Positions 1-11,706 of a DNA stretch of 64,000 nt are shown here, one piece after another. This DNA comes from Calcarisporiella thermophila CBS 279.70 (taxonomy: Eukaryota; Calcarisporiellomycota). Both the position numbers and the translations under genes were made by a program. The stretch spans positions 165,136 to 229,135 of the forward strand of contig NW_027192224.1 in the NCBI RefSeq assembly GCF_041956535.1. The letters run 5' to 3'. The notes beneath the pieces are model-generated. The model saw nothing but the letters and a program-made list of their open reading frames with translations. It had not been told where the DNA came from and searched no databases. The first letter of the stretch is position 1. The number at the start of each line of letters is the position of its first letter.

Positions 1-513
1 GGGCAGGGGGCTAGATCGTAAGGGCCTAGCGGGGATGGCAAAACGAAGGTGGATAGGGAGGATGCGGGAATGTGTATGGACTGTTTTGTTTAGGCTGCGT
101 CTTCACTCTTGTAATGATGTTACATATACTTGCATGAGTTTGTCACGACGGATTTCGTGGCCTTGGGCCGAAAGCAAAGAGGAAAATGCTATCCATCCAT
201 TCTGCGCCACACTTCTATTTTTAATTTGGAAATAACTCCTAATAAATAGGATTCCGTTAGATCATGCGTTATTTTTGGAAACTTGCTGATGGAACCCGTG
301 AAACCTTCATGCGTAATGTAGCTTTGTGGTTCCCTTTTTCTCTGTCCCCCTCTTCTCTCTTTTTCTGCTGGCTGCTGTTGGCTCCTACATATTACCTCCG
401 GTAGGGCATTTACCTCTTATCTACAGCGTCATTTCATCAGAGTTGAGCTTCCACATCGATTCACTCCAACCATTTTCCAGCTATTGGCTTCAGTCTACTT
501 CTCGATTGATTTC
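1..513. other. Left edge, upstream of the apyrase gene
   Basis: No gene is supported here. A 66-codon open frame (35-235) has no recognisable domain. The last 200 bases are pyrimidine-rich, as expected for the promoter and leader of the next gene. Confidence 0.5.
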
Positions 514-2432
514 ATGCGAATACCGCCAGAGAATAATGTTCGGCGGCTTTTGCCTCTTCACTTTGCCGCATTCACTTTCCTCACCGCGCTTCTCCTGCTG
601 GTCTCGAGAACCGCTCGCATTCAACAATCCTCCGTGCGGCCATTCCCATGGCACCTCCCACTTAACACCAATATGGACGAGCATTTCCTCAGTGTCGAAT
701 CTGTGCCCGAGGAAAGAAGAGCAGAGAACAAATGGATCATTATTATAGATGCCGGGTCCAGCGGGTCCAGAGTGTGGGTGTACGAGAATAAATTGGGCGC
801 GGCGCAAATCCATGGCGAGGTGAGAGGACTGGAGAACGTTGGCTTCAAAAGCACAGAGCCTGGTAAGTGGTTATTATGTTTTGAGGTCATGGCTTAATTC
901 TAACAATTGTTTTATATTCGTACTTCCCCTCCCTCTTTGTTTGAATTATGCCACCAGGCCTTTCCTCGTTTGCTCAACGCACAAGTGAATTAGCTAGGCA
1001 TCTCCGCCCCCTGCTCGACTTTGCCCAGCAACTTATCCCTTCCGCCGATCTCCCATCCACCCCTATCTATGTCCTCGCCACCGCTGGGCTACGCCTACTC
1101 TCCCCCAATCTGCAGAGCCGCTTGCTCCATGAGACATGTATGCTGATTCGACGTGAATACCCCTTTCACCTTCCCGACTGCGGAGAACACGTACGCGTGT
1201 TAACGGGAGAAATGGAGGGGATCTATGGCTGGTTGGCCGTCAACTACCGGAGCCTGCTGACGGGCGGAGAGCGGGCCAGCATTGGTTTTGTGGACATTGG
1301 AGGAGCCAGTGCTCAGATAGCCGTTGAGCATGAAGACGGCGAGGAGGTACGTATACCTCTAGGGGGAAGGCGGGAGCAAGAAGTGCGCGTGGGGTCTGTG
1401 TCGCTGCTTGGGTATGGCAGCAACGAGGCACGTCGCAGATATGTCCAAGAGCTGATCACGGCCACTTCGCGCGACGGGGCGGCAATACACGATCGAATTC
1501 CCGACCCGTGTTTACCGCAGGGCGTGGTCACTTACGAGGTGAACGTTGTGCTAAGCGGCACGGGTGATTACCGCCGCTGCCGCCGCCTTGTCTCCCGCAT
1601 GATCAAACGCATCTGCCCCGTCAGCCTGACACGGGAAAGCGCGCAGTGCAACGCGCTCGCGGCGACCTTTGCATCGATCGAGAAATTCATTGGGATTTCG
1701 GAGGTGTATTACGTGGCCCGCGCCCTCGGGCTCTCGAAATACGAGCGGGAAAAATTCGAACTGCAGACCGCCTACACGTGTGCATCGAAGCGTTGGATAG
1801 CGGCCAAGGCGGCGAAAGCGGAGGGCCACGAGAGAACCCTGTGCTTTAGGGCGGTGTGGGTCTCGGAATTTCTAGAAAAGATTAATAAGGGCCGAGCTCT
1901 GGCCGAGAAAAGTCGGCAGGACGAGAAGAAGAAGGGACAAAGGGGAGCGACGGGAAGGGGTAGAGAGCGAACTGTTGCGCTGAAGCTGGATATCTTGGGC
2001 GATGTGAGTTGGACGCTGGGCGCAGCCATTGTGCATATATACAAGGCCAAGCCTGCATCTGCTGCGCCCCCCTCCACCTCCTGGGCATTCCTGCAGAGAC
2101 ACCATAGAACCATTCTTACCTATAGCCACGAGTATCGAACACCCTTACTCTCGGTTGTCTTCTTGGCAAGCGCGGCGGTGAGCGTGTGGATCTGGTGGTA
2201 TGTCCGTAGGCGCCGCAGGGCAAAGCGGAGGTCTACGAGCGTGCCAGCGTGGGTCGACGCCATGTGCGCCTCGAAGGGCAAGGGAGGCCGCGTGCTGCCG
2301 CGACAGGCTGCCAACGGGCTGACGATCAGAGCCATGAGCAATACGAACTTGTGTGGTAGTGCGAACCCGGGGGAGAAAGAGAAGCCGGCGGGGGGTTTCG
2401 TACTGCCGAGCATGATCATGTATTCCAGCTAG
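514..2432 (+). CDS. Apyrase / nucleoside diphosphatase (GDA1/CD39 family)
   Basis: Two exons, 514-862 and 958-2432, give 607 residues. Enzymes of this family remove terminal phosphates from nucleoside di- and triphosphates; the fungal Gda1/Ynd1 group does so in the Golgi lumen, feeding glycosylation. Apyrase conserved regions are visible: IDAGSSGSRVW (about residues 78-88), VLATAGLRLL, a GEMEGIYGW stretch, and DIGGASAQIA. The exon join restores the conserved EPGLSSFA motif, which supports the intron. There is a membrane segment near residues 14-31 and a second near 510-535 followed by a basic tail. Two anchors resemble ENTPD4/7-type enzymes, while Ynd1 has only the C-terminal one. The start is the first ATG in frame; the longer open frame begins at a TTG. 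Family is certain, substrate preference is not. Confidence 0.92.
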
Positions 2433-3077
2433 TGCCCCAGCTCTGGGCGGGAACCCTTTGCTTGGACCTGTGTATATTAAATGTAAATACTCCCCTGAAC
2501 CACTCCTCCATATACCATTTCCGATTGCCGAAATAAAGATTCTCCCGGCCTGCAAACCTTAATTTGCCGGATGTTTCTCCTACGGCTCAAGCGGCCCAAC
2601 AAAACGGTCTAGAAGGCCGGGAACTCGCTGGCCCACGGGGAAGGCCACGGGGGAGGAAGGAGAGGCCAAGCGCGTGGTTGAGCACGGCCACGGCGGTGAA
2701 CAACGCCATCGCGCCAGCATGGGAACAGCTCACCGCCACGGACCAAATATCCTCAGCGGGTGGGCGGGGACGGGGGGTTTGAAAAGTTAAGGTTTTTCTT
2801 AGAAGGCTGACGCCGCTCTGATTGGTGCAGGCGACCACGCGAAATCCTCGCGTGTATAATAACCTAACTTCTTTCCCTGCTATTTCAACATGATAGCCCT
2901 CTCAATCCCATCTCATTAATAGGCTCTCCATCTTGAATTGCCCTTCCTACTTGCCCTAGTAGTGCTCAATCTAAATCCCCCCATCCGCATCCCCCTCTTC
3001 CCCCCTCCTTTCCCGCCCCTCTCCTCTTCCTCCCCTTCTCCTCGCTTCCCCATTTATTTCCTCTTTGCCGCCGTGTC
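2433..3077. other. Intergenic, apyrase to PH-protein gene
   Basis: No gene supported. The middle part (about 2590-2760) is GC-rich and open in several frames, but none has an ATG start with a recognisable protein. The final 150 bases are strongly pyrimidine-rich, typical of the leader of the next gene. Confidence 0.5.
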
Positions 3078-4046
3078 ATGTCAACTTCAGACCCCATTCT
3101 GAAATCTGGTAGCCTCTACCGACCCAACCAGCATTCCCTCATTGCATGGCGCAGGCGCCACTTCACCCTGACCCCCACCCATTTGCGCTATCACAAGTCC
3201 GTGCTGGACCCGCTCCCCGCCGAGCTCATTGATCTGTCCTACTATGCCGCCTGCGAAATCGACTTGTCGTGCCGGCGGCCCTTTGCTTTCCGGCTGGAGC
3301 CCAGGGACGAGAGAAACCAGAAGCAGTGGGTGCTGTGTGCGGAAACACGAGAGGAGCTGGAGGACTGGATGCGCAAGATAATCCCGTGTTTGGGCGCAAG
3401 AAACATTATCGATGTGGTGCTGGACCGCATGTCGCTGTCAAGCTATAACCCGCTTTCGCCCATCGGCAGGGAGAGTGAGGAGAGCGGGGGGAAGGAGGAG
3501 GGGGAGGATGCATCCTCGGGTGAAAGCTGCATCCCTCCTTCCCCATCGTCCTCCTCGTCCCTCTCCACCCTCTCCTCGGCAAAGATCGCGCCGCCTAGGC
3601 GAATCCAGCCGGATCCCTCCCGCCATTCCCGCCACGTCGTCTCCGCCGGCTCCCCCTCCAGCTTGGCCTCACCTCCGCTTTCTCCCATCCCATGCTCACT
3701 TTTGGCCGTCAACACGGAGAGGTACTCCCTCGACTCCAGGCTTTCCCAATGCGGCGAGATGTCGATCCAACGACCCGATTTGATGCCGAACCCTTCCTTC
3801 TCTTCGACCCCCTCCACCTCCATAACTACACCACCCTCCTCGCTGGCCTCAAGGCGTAGCTTATGGCTGCCGCCCGTGATCGACAGGGATCCGCAGCATT
3901 CAAGCAACGACTCCGAATCTGTCAAAGTACCAACCACCCCTCCTCCAATCGGCTCTCCTCCCCTGACCAGCTCCAAGAGAAGCAGGCGGCTAAGTCTAGC
4001 GATCATGTTTGGAATATCATCCGTTACCCCGTCGTTTAATTTTTAA
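3078..4046 (+). CDS. PH-domain protein, 322 residues
   Basis: Single exon. Residues about 5-105 form a pleckstrin homology domain: it opens with a glycine-serine-leucine strand and an R-R-R-H-F-T-L strand, and ends in the helix EELEDWMRKI with the expected tryptophan. PH domains bind phosphoinositides or proteins at membranes. The remaining two thirds is low-complexity Ser/Pro-rich sequence with an acidic stretch near residues 135-150, probably disordered and phosphorylated. No second domain is visible, so this is most likely an adaptor. The partner is unknown. It converges on the Bcs1 gene. Confidence 0.8.
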   Translation: MSTSDPILKSGSLYRPNQHSLIAWRRRHFTLTPTHLRYHKSVLDPLPAELIDLSYYAACEIDLSCRRPFAFRLEPRDERNQKQWVLCAETREELEDWMRKIIPCLGARNIIDVVLDRMSLSSYNPLSPIGRESEESGGKEEGEDASSGESCIPPSPSSSSSLSTLSSAKIAPPRRIQPDPSRHSRHVVSAGSPSSLASPPLSPIPCSLLAVNTERYSLDSRLSQCGEMSIQRPDLMPNPSFSSTPSTSITTPPSSLASRRSLWLPPVIDRDPQHSSNDSESVKVPTTPPPIGSPPLTSSKRSRRLSLAIMFGISSVTPSFNF

Positions 4047-4363
4047 TTGACATATCATTAGTCTATTATGCTTCTTCCATATATCTATATATTATCCACC
4101 TCTATACATAGAGCTCGCTTCTTTTGCATTGCCTGTATACTCGTCTTTTCACTATCTTCTAACGGCTCCTCCATCGGAAGAGGGACCTTGTAACATAGTA
4201 ATTTGGCCACGCTTTCATGCCACCTCTTTCCTCGGATGATTTATGGGTGAATTTCTCATGCATTCACACCTTTGCACTCAAAATAAAGTCTTCGGTGATA
4301 ATAGGAAAAATAAACAATATCCCAAGAAATACATGTCTATAAAGTCGAAGCGAAAAAAAAAGT
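4047..4363. other. Convergent 3' ends of PH-protein and Bcs1 genes
   Basis: AT-rich spacer holding the two facing 3' ends; an AATAAA-like signal lies on the plus strand near 4281. Nothing else seen. Confidence 0.5.
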
Positions 4364-6640
4364 CTATTTGCCACCCTCAACCTCGTCATTGCTTGCTCTA
4401 TCATCATCCAGAGTGCTCTCCTTTTTCGTCTTGGGCTCCGCGGATCCTCTTTCCCCTCCACCCATCTTACTGATCCACGATGCAACCTCCGCTTTTGTCA
4501 CCACCTCCTTACGGCTACTCTCCTGCCTTCGTTGCTCTTCCTTTCCATGACTCTTCTCCTCTTCTTCAAGCTCCTCTAGGATCCCTGCTTGCGTTAACAC
4601 CACATCAGCCACCACGGTCGGATCCTGACCGCCCTCTACGATGCGCGAAATAATCTCATTAATTACATCTGGGGGAACTTGCCCCTCTTGAAAAAGTGCA
4701 TTTATTCTGTCTTTTCTGTCCTCTGGCTCCTCCTCTTTTGCTTTCTTTTCGCCCTCCTGCTCTTCCTTCTCTCTAACGCTCTCCTCAGCGGTATTATCAC
4801 TGGAAATCACGCCCCTGGTTTTTTCCACGCCCCACCTTTTTTCCGCCTCTGCGATCTCATCGTCGACCACGATGGCACCACTCTTCACCCATTCCTCCAC
4901 AGCCTCCACCGCCACTCGAGGGTTCTGCTTGAAGTTCATCAGATATCCTTGCAATGAAGCCATGGAGAATTTTTCGTCCGGGATCTTTTCGGCAAAAGTA
5001 TCGGCAAGGAGCGGGTCAGGCAACTCAGGATAGAATCGGCGGAATAGTGCACCAGCCTGAGTAGAGGTGGCATTGGTAAAGTGGATTCGAACATCTATGC
5101 GGCCAGGCCGGATCAGAGCCGGGTCAAGACGCTCAATATGGCTAAGGAGGGGGGGAATTTAAACAAGTGAGTGGAAGGGTGGAGAAAGAAGATAAAGCTT
5201 AAGAAACACCAAAAAGTGGATGGGAATGTTACTTTGTCGTCATGCATAGAATGCGCCCCTCTTGGGCCATAATACCATCAATTGCATTAAGTAGACCTAA
5301 AGTCAAGCATTTCGTAAGAAGGGACGGATCCAAGCAATAAAACATCCACCGCTCACCCGAGAAAGTCAGGCCCTTCTGCCGCTCATTGCCCACTCTCCGT
5401 ACGAATGCCGAATCCACATCTTCCATCAACAAGATACAACGACCTGGAGTCTCATTCACCAAGTCATTTATGGTCTCGTCCGTGACCCCGCGGCTCGCCA
5501 AATTCACCATGTAGATATTCAGATTGAGTACGCCTGCCAACGCGAAGATAAAGGAGGTCTTTCCGGAGCCTGGGTTGCCATAAAATAGGTATCCCCTTCG
5601 ATAGGGAATGCCCCGTTCGGCATACCATTCCTCGGAATCCAGGAAATTTCTCGCATCCTTGATTACGTATTCTTTGACGTTGGGGTCTAAAATGACTGAA
5701 TCCATCGGCCGTTTTGCAATCCTGTTGGCGGTATTTCTGGGCCGTTTCCAGTGGCCAAACTGGTCGGAGCCAAATACCACCGTGCGGTCCAGGTCTTTGG
5801 CAAGGAACTTGGACTGGGCCTCGCGCACAATAGAGAGCATCAGATCACGCGAAACAGCCAGGACCGAGATGGTGATGGTCTCGATAGGGATTTGAACTGG
5901 TCCTTGATTGGAGTTATGCCGAAGATGGGTCTGATCGGAAGTGTGAAAGTTGAGCCAGAGCGGCTGCCCACGATAGAAGGTAAAATGGGTCCCTAGACCA
6001 TGCAGTCAAGGGTTAGGGTTGGATGTTGTAGTGACAAAAGGGTAGGGAGAAGGGAAGAAAAGCATAAGAGAGGAAACAGAAGGTGCTATTACCTGGTGCT
6101 GGAAGGAAAAACAGCTGCGGGACGGTGGTATCCAGGTTCTTTCTAAAGAAAGGAAGTCAGCTTCGAGTATGGGGTTGACAACATCTCCGCTAACTTACTC
6201 AAAAATAGGCTCTCCTCGGGTTAACGATGTCGACACCCTAAACTGCATTGCCTTCGCAAATGCAGGCTGTTCCACAAGCCAATTCAGAATATAACTGAAT
6301 GCTTCATCTCGACTATCAAACACTATATTCAAATTCATGAACATCAGTTACCAAAAAAATGCACATAGCTCTCCATTTCAGTAGACCAAGGGAATGCATG
6401 TTAGCGCTTCTTACCAGCCCGAGAGACGAATCGCTTATTGAGCCAATCCGTTATTATATTGCCTAGTGTTCTGAAAAAGGCCAAGACAACTCCGACCACA
6501 AAGAGCTCCACCCCAAGAGAATAGAGATGGCCATGCAAGCTGCTGGCGATGTTTTGCACTATAGCCGAGGATTTCCATTGCATGGGCTGCATGAATATGG
6601 ATGTTAGCCTTGGAACGCCGTATGGTTTCGGATGGTCCAT
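4364..6640 (-). CDS. BCS1: Mitochondrial AAA ATPase Bcs1
   Basis: Six exons in gene order: 6640-6415, 6322-6199, 6142-6093, 5992-5357, 5296-5233, 5141-4364; 625 residues, frame intact. Bcs1 sits in the mitochondrial inner membrane and moves the folded Rieske iron-sulfur protein so it can join complex III. Seen: one membrane segment near residues 25-50, the Bcs1-specific region after it, Walker A GNPGSGKTS (about 271-279), Walker B CILLMEDVD (about 318-326), and the second-region motif MTTNHIERLDPALIRPGR recreated exactly by the exon 5/6 join. The protein is much longer than typical Bcs1 (about 420-460). The extra length is a charged tail of about 200 residues rich in Glu and Lys, after the usual helical C-terminal domain. 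Assignment is firm; the role of the tail is unknown. Confidence 0.95.
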
Positions 6641-7837
6641 CGTTGTAATGGAAGTGAGAACTCCAGTATTTCCGCGGTAACAAGCAAAGTGTTGCGATGG
6701 AGTTGAATAGAGTTATATGCGAACCCATATTGTCAAAAAAAAAGAGAAGGTGCAACGCTCCTGTGGAACCGTGACCAAAAACTCGTCCTATTTCTGAGTA
6801 CAAAGGAGGTGAATATTTCTTTTTACTATTGCTTCCTGCCCTTCGCTATTTCCATAGATTCTCGCATTTTACTTTTTGTTTGACCGCCACCTTATTTGTC
6901 AGATTCTTGTCTTTCTTCTCCTGCAACAATACATGGATCCTTATTTTAGAGTGTTCAATCTATGGTATTCTTCATGGTAAGCGTTAAAATTCACCTAAGG
7001 GGTAATTTTGAAGTAGCGCGGGTGACCATGGCTGGTGATGACTATAAATGGAATACATCGTGGCAATGCGACTAAACCATTTTTGGAAATCGCTTATTTT
7101 AACCAACCAAGAATACCTTTTCAACCTTGCTGAAACTGATAGATTCTTACAAGAGGTTTTCCATCGTCTGTATTTCAAAAAAAAAAATACGCGTTCAAAG
7201 GCCGCAGTTTAAGAACTAGGTTCAGATATTTAAATTGGCATCGTAAGAATCATATGCAAATTTTGAATTACTCAAGCACCTACCCATCGCATCCCGCTGG
7301 TTTTCTCTGATTCTAAGTCTGAGAAATAAAACATGTACTGGAGTAAGTGGCAAGAAAAAAAAATCCTCCAAGGATTACATATTATGTTGGACGGGTAGGA
7401 GATTATCATGAGGTAAGTAAGATGCGTCATACAATTAGAAGAGCACGTCATACTCCGCCTCAACTCCTCCATAGTACCCAAATTATATTTCGATGTTGAG
7501 ACCATAACGAGATTGTTTTCATAAGTTCAACAAATATGCTCAAGTATGGTTCATCCCCAAGCTAGGATGATCGTCGAGCTGTCTCTCGTCACCATATTGA
7601 CTCTACGTCTGGGAAGAAATTTCGTGAGAACCAACTGAACACATCCATGTATATGCTGAAATGCCGGGCTGCACTATGTGTAAGGTTAGCTCAAGGCTGG
7701 GTTTGGGATGTGTAAATTACATAAACCAAGATGACATGCCTCAAAATTTCTCCGTATATATTCTACTGATACACTCCTTATTTCCCCTTAATCAACACAC
7801 TATAGGAGAGCGTCTACGGCTACGGATGCTAACTGGA

Positions 7838-7865
7838 GGGGGGGTATGTAGCTACATACCCCCCC
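7838..7865. repeat. Perfect 28-bp palindrome
   Basis: Seven G, then a 14-base self-complementary core centred on TAGCTA, then C (the C run continues for five more bases). The 28 bases read identically on both strands. Confidence 0.9.
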
Positions 7866-7874
7866 CCCCCATGT

Positions 7875-7896
7875 AGGAACAGCTATAGCTGTTCCT
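7875..7896. repeat. Perfect 22-bp palindrome
   Basis: Begins AGGAACAGC and ends GCTGTTCCT around a TATA centre; perfectly self-complementary. It starts nine bases after the preceding palindrome, and its outer flanks (CATG on each side) extend it imperfectly. Confidence 0.9.
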
Positions 7897-9909
7897 CCAA
7901 CATGCCTTAGTGAGTAGTTGGCATTGGTTAGAGATGACTAAGATATAGATTGGGAATAATAGAGATTTTAAAAGGAGATGGCATATAAATGGGGGAGACT
8001 TGTAGCAATTTTACAACAGGCCTGGAGAGCAGAGATAGCATGAGCAATAAAATTATGAACTAAACGAAAAGAGAGGCTGAATACATCCATCATCAGATAA
8101 AAAAGAAACAAAATGGACAGAGGAGCATCATCACCACCCCAGCTGCCACCATCATCATAACCGGCTAATCTATCTCCAGACAGCCGCCTTATCTGTGAAT
8201 CGGAGAAAACTTTACGACTTCCGTATCAAAAAATCGGGAGCGGCTCCTCGCATCTAGCGTAGAGACCTAGGGCAATAATCACCGTAATCAACCTTGTGTA
8301 AAAAAGGGTTCATTCACGGCGCAACTCCATTCCCCAATGGGGACGACTAGCCACTCGAAGCAGTATGCAGGCGAAAGTAGGCCGCAAACTCTATTGGGAG
8401 TCGTAGGGAGGGAACTCAACAGCGCCGTGGGAGAGTTTGTCAACGCCATCTGATTCAGGAACTTCTAGGGCACAACCATATACGTGAGCGGTGTTCGGAG
8501 CAGCCATCGACAGAGAGCGGGGAGAGCGTTTGACTTTACTGCATCCGCAATTCTCCGGCATTCTCACTCTATCTGACAAGTCTCCAAACCGATAATTTAG
8601 CTTTTCAAGCGGGGGCGAGGGGGTGGGGCAGAGCAGAGTTCGAGTTTCACACTTCAGATGAGATTGCTGGCGCCCTCTTCCCATGGTGAGAAAAAAGTCC
8701 AGACATAGGAAACTAGATCCGAGCTCCCACTGCTTGAGCTAAATTTGGGCCGAGAGGGAAAAATCGCTGATAGAGTTTATCGAGGAGTTAGGGTTGGGCT
8801 GTGACGAGTTGACCAAGCCTCAGTCGTTTTAGAGTTAATGCTGCGTTGATGCAAGGGGAAAACAAGCCCTCGAAGATCCGCTGGATCCTCTCCTGCTGGC
8901 TGAGCAGAGTTTCGGAACTTCACACACGACCGTGGCTGAGCCTCGCTCTCCTGGCTGAATCCTAGGATGGAGGCGTGCTATTGGCGCCCAATTGCCTGAT
9001 CTCGCGGGGAAAGATGAGATTTGAAACCTTCATTTCCTTGGCCGCGCAGGTGCAGCCAAACCTCTTGAAAAAAAATGGCATAGTCCAAGAAGAAGAGGGC
9101 ATGAAGGTTGACTTTGTACTAGGTTAGAGTTCTCGTCACCCTTTGTTTTTTATTTTCGGCGAACAATTTTCCAATTTTTTTTTTCACACAGGGAGTCGGG
9201 GTTGAATCTTTCTTATTTTGATATTTGACATAATCCAAAGAGGAGGGCGAGATGCAGCCCCAACCTGCTATCTAATTCCTATAGTCGCCGTTAAAATGGT
9301 CGCTCTATGCGGTTTCTCTTGGGCATAGCTTGCGAGCGTGTGCGACGCTCCACTTCCTCGCTTTCACGAGTTTATTTGGCGGTCGGTTGGCCCGTGTGGA
9401 CTAGGGCCAAGTTTTGCCACCAAACCTCTTTCAATCGAGGTTCAATCCAGTAAGTTTGACTCGCTACCATCCTTCCCAAACCGATATCCTCTCCTCCACC
9501 TCCATTGTACTCTGCGCCATCGCTCCGGCTTGTTCATTGTGGAAGCTGCAGATACGGAAAATACAGGGTTACGTAAATTCATTCGCTTGTCTCTTCCGAG
9601 AAATCTGTTGTGCAAAGCGCACTCTTGAACTCTGTCTCTTGTTACAGTCTACTCTAAGTTTATTTTGTATCACGGATCGGGCACAGGCTTGTATCCTTGT
9701 AACGTGATTACATCTTCCCATCTCGCTCTCTCTTCTCCTCCTCTCCTCTCCTCTCTCTTTCTCCCTCTTTTTTTTCCTGTTTATATATATTCCTCTATTT
9801 TTGCCCCAGCTGTTGTTCTCTTTTTCTATTTCATTTCCTTTGTTTCTCATTTAATTGGTTTTTCTTTTGTTCCGCAACCATCACACTAGGGTGATTTAGG
9901 CCAAGGACT

Positions 9910-11189
9910 ATGCAACAGGACACCTCACAATATCGCCCGCATGATCCTGCTTCCCATTTCCGCATCCAGACAAAAAAGTATACGACCAGTCTAGATCCGC
10001 GAGGATATATCCCTGGTAAGTTGTTACCCCTTTCCCTACTGTTCCAGTGCTGGCATTCATCTCCAAGCTGTTGTCTCTACATAGTGTACGAGTATGTACT
10101 GGATGGACCTGCCGCCTCCACATTAGTAATGTGGGACAGGGAAACGGGACAGGTGCACTTCACGGGTATATGGAAGGTATATAACCATCAATCTCTATAT
10201 TATCCTTTGTTATACTGTTCTCATCCCTCCCCCTTTTTTCCACTCCCTTTTTATCAGGCTCTGGGGAATTCGAAGGGGGATATTGCAAAGGTTATCGATT
10301 CCAATCCAGGACTGAATTTCAAAAAAATCCGCGGGGGCTACCTCAAGATCCAGGGAACATGGTGAGGGTTGGATGAATTCACTGGCAAGAGTAGCCCTTT
10401 TATCTAATGCCTCTCTAAAGGATCCATTATCACGGTGCAAGATTCCTCGCCCTACGCACTTGCTATGCAATTCGACACCAGTTGATCCCGCTCTTCGGCC
10501 CCACATTCCCTGATGAATGCGTTCACCCCTCGAACCCCGAGTTTGGATGTCTAGTCCTCCCCGATCTCCTGGTCTCCTCGGCCGTTCTGCCCTCTTCCAC
10601 ACCATCGTTATTTCAGAATACGCATACGTTCGATATAGTTGATAATAATAAGAAATGTACCATCCGTGATCCAAGACGCTCCTCTCCAACTTTCCCTCAC
10701 CGTTACCGCGCATCCCATCCCTACTTGCCTTTCCCCACTACACTAGCAAACCCCACCAATATTATCCAGCCATTGCATAGCATGCCCACGATGTCCCCAT
10801 CAAGAAGCAAGCACTTCTCTCCCAGAGGGATGGAAATGCTGCTGAACAATGAGGATGAGCGATCCAAACAAAATCCGACAGAAATGCTAAGATCATTCTC
10901 AGCTCCTGTGTGCTCACGAGAGTCCAGCGTCTCTTTCTCGTGCAATAGCATGATCTTTCCGTCGGGGCAGGATATACCCATGATGGGGGAATCCTCTCAG
11001 CGTGCCCGTCCGTCCGTGCGATTTGTGCCAGAGAGCATGGAGGGAAATGACCGAAGAGATACTATGACATGCTCTTCCTTTTTGGAACAGCTCTCGAGAG
11101 AGCAACAGCGGGGCGTGATGGGCCGGCGCGCATCACTTCCACAGAGAATACAATTCGGAGGAAGAGATTATCGGGTTGTGTTTTTGTAA
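9910..11189 (+). CDS. APSES/KilA-N transcription factor, Xbp1-like
   Basis: Four exons, 9910-10015, 10085-10176, 10258-10361, 10421-11189; 356 residues. The DNA-binding domain covers about residues 35-135. It shows the pattern of the fungal Xbp1-type APSES domain: YEYVLDGP, a tryptophan-flanked strand (VMWDRETGQVHFTGIWK), the KKIRGGYLKIQGTWI segment, then a helix ending IRHQLIPLFGPTFPDECV. The last two pieces are typical of Xbp1 relatives and differ from StuA/Mbp1. The rest is Ser-rich and probably disordered. Xbp1 is a repressor of cell-cycle genes under stress or quiescence in yeast; the same role here is inference. A second, different APSES gene lies at about 50-52 kb. Confidence 0.88.
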
Positions 11190-11706
11190 AATATTTGTTT
11201 CTGTTTGATTGTCCTGTTTCTTCTCGTGAATCTTGTTTCCCAGTTATGTTGGTGTTTTTCTACTGTTATTTTTGTATATAACCTGTAAGGAAAGAACTCC
11301 TCCTTGTCTTCTGCTTTTATTTAGTACTTCGTTTTGATAAGTTAATGTTTAATTTTTATTCTTTCTTGTTCACATACACACATATATATCTACGCGTATA
11401 ATATGTGTGTGTTTATTTATTTATATATTTATTTATACGCTTTTGCTTGTTTTCTCTCTCCCTCCCTCCCTACTTTTTACACTTTTGGCGCGTTTTTCCT
11501 TTTTTTCGATACTAATTTAATGCTAATGCTTGAATATCCCTTACATATCTTAATTATCCATTCTGGGATACTTTATTTTTCCGACTCGTATTCTAAGAGA
11601 ATATTCTCATCTCAGTTTCAAAGGAAGATCCGGAAAAAGTAGAAGAAGCAGAAGAAGTGGGAGAAAACGTAAACTCTACCATATTTTATATGCCATTGCT
11701 CACGCC
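11190..11706. other. Intergenic, Xbp1-like to PDK1
   Basis: AT-rich, T-rich spacer with short TA and TTTA repeats near 11375-11440. A tandem plus-strand arrangement means it holds one 3' end and one promoter. Nothing else seen. Confidence 0.5.

Larger units (their letters stand above)
6641..9909. other. Long gene-poor interval
   Basis: About 3.3 kb with no supported protein gene. 6.8-7.7 kb is AT-rich. Two perfect palindromes lie near 7840-7900 (listed separately). 8.1-9.3 kb has more even base composition and only short open frames on either strand, so it could hold a non-coding RNA or the distal promoter of the Xbp1-like gene. No tRNA, rRNA, RNase P, SRP or spliceosomal RNA motif was recognised by eye. 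Confidence 0.45.

Noticed and set aside
2587-2838. Minus-strand 83-codon frame with a hydrophobic centre
   Set aside because: Starts at GTG, no ATG, no homologue recognised, and lies in GC-rich DNA where frames stay open by chance.
6005-6025. CCCTAA-type telomere-like motifs (also near 8790, 15790 and 28268)
   Set aside because: Each is under two repeat units. Those at 6005 and 15790 are in introns, and CTAAC branch-point motifs preceded by pyrimidines explain the 6005 and 28268 cases.
7415-7525. Plus-strand open stretch with EEHVILRL, recalling the start of TAF7
   Set aside because: Only about 33 codons, no ATG in frame and no continuation of the domain.
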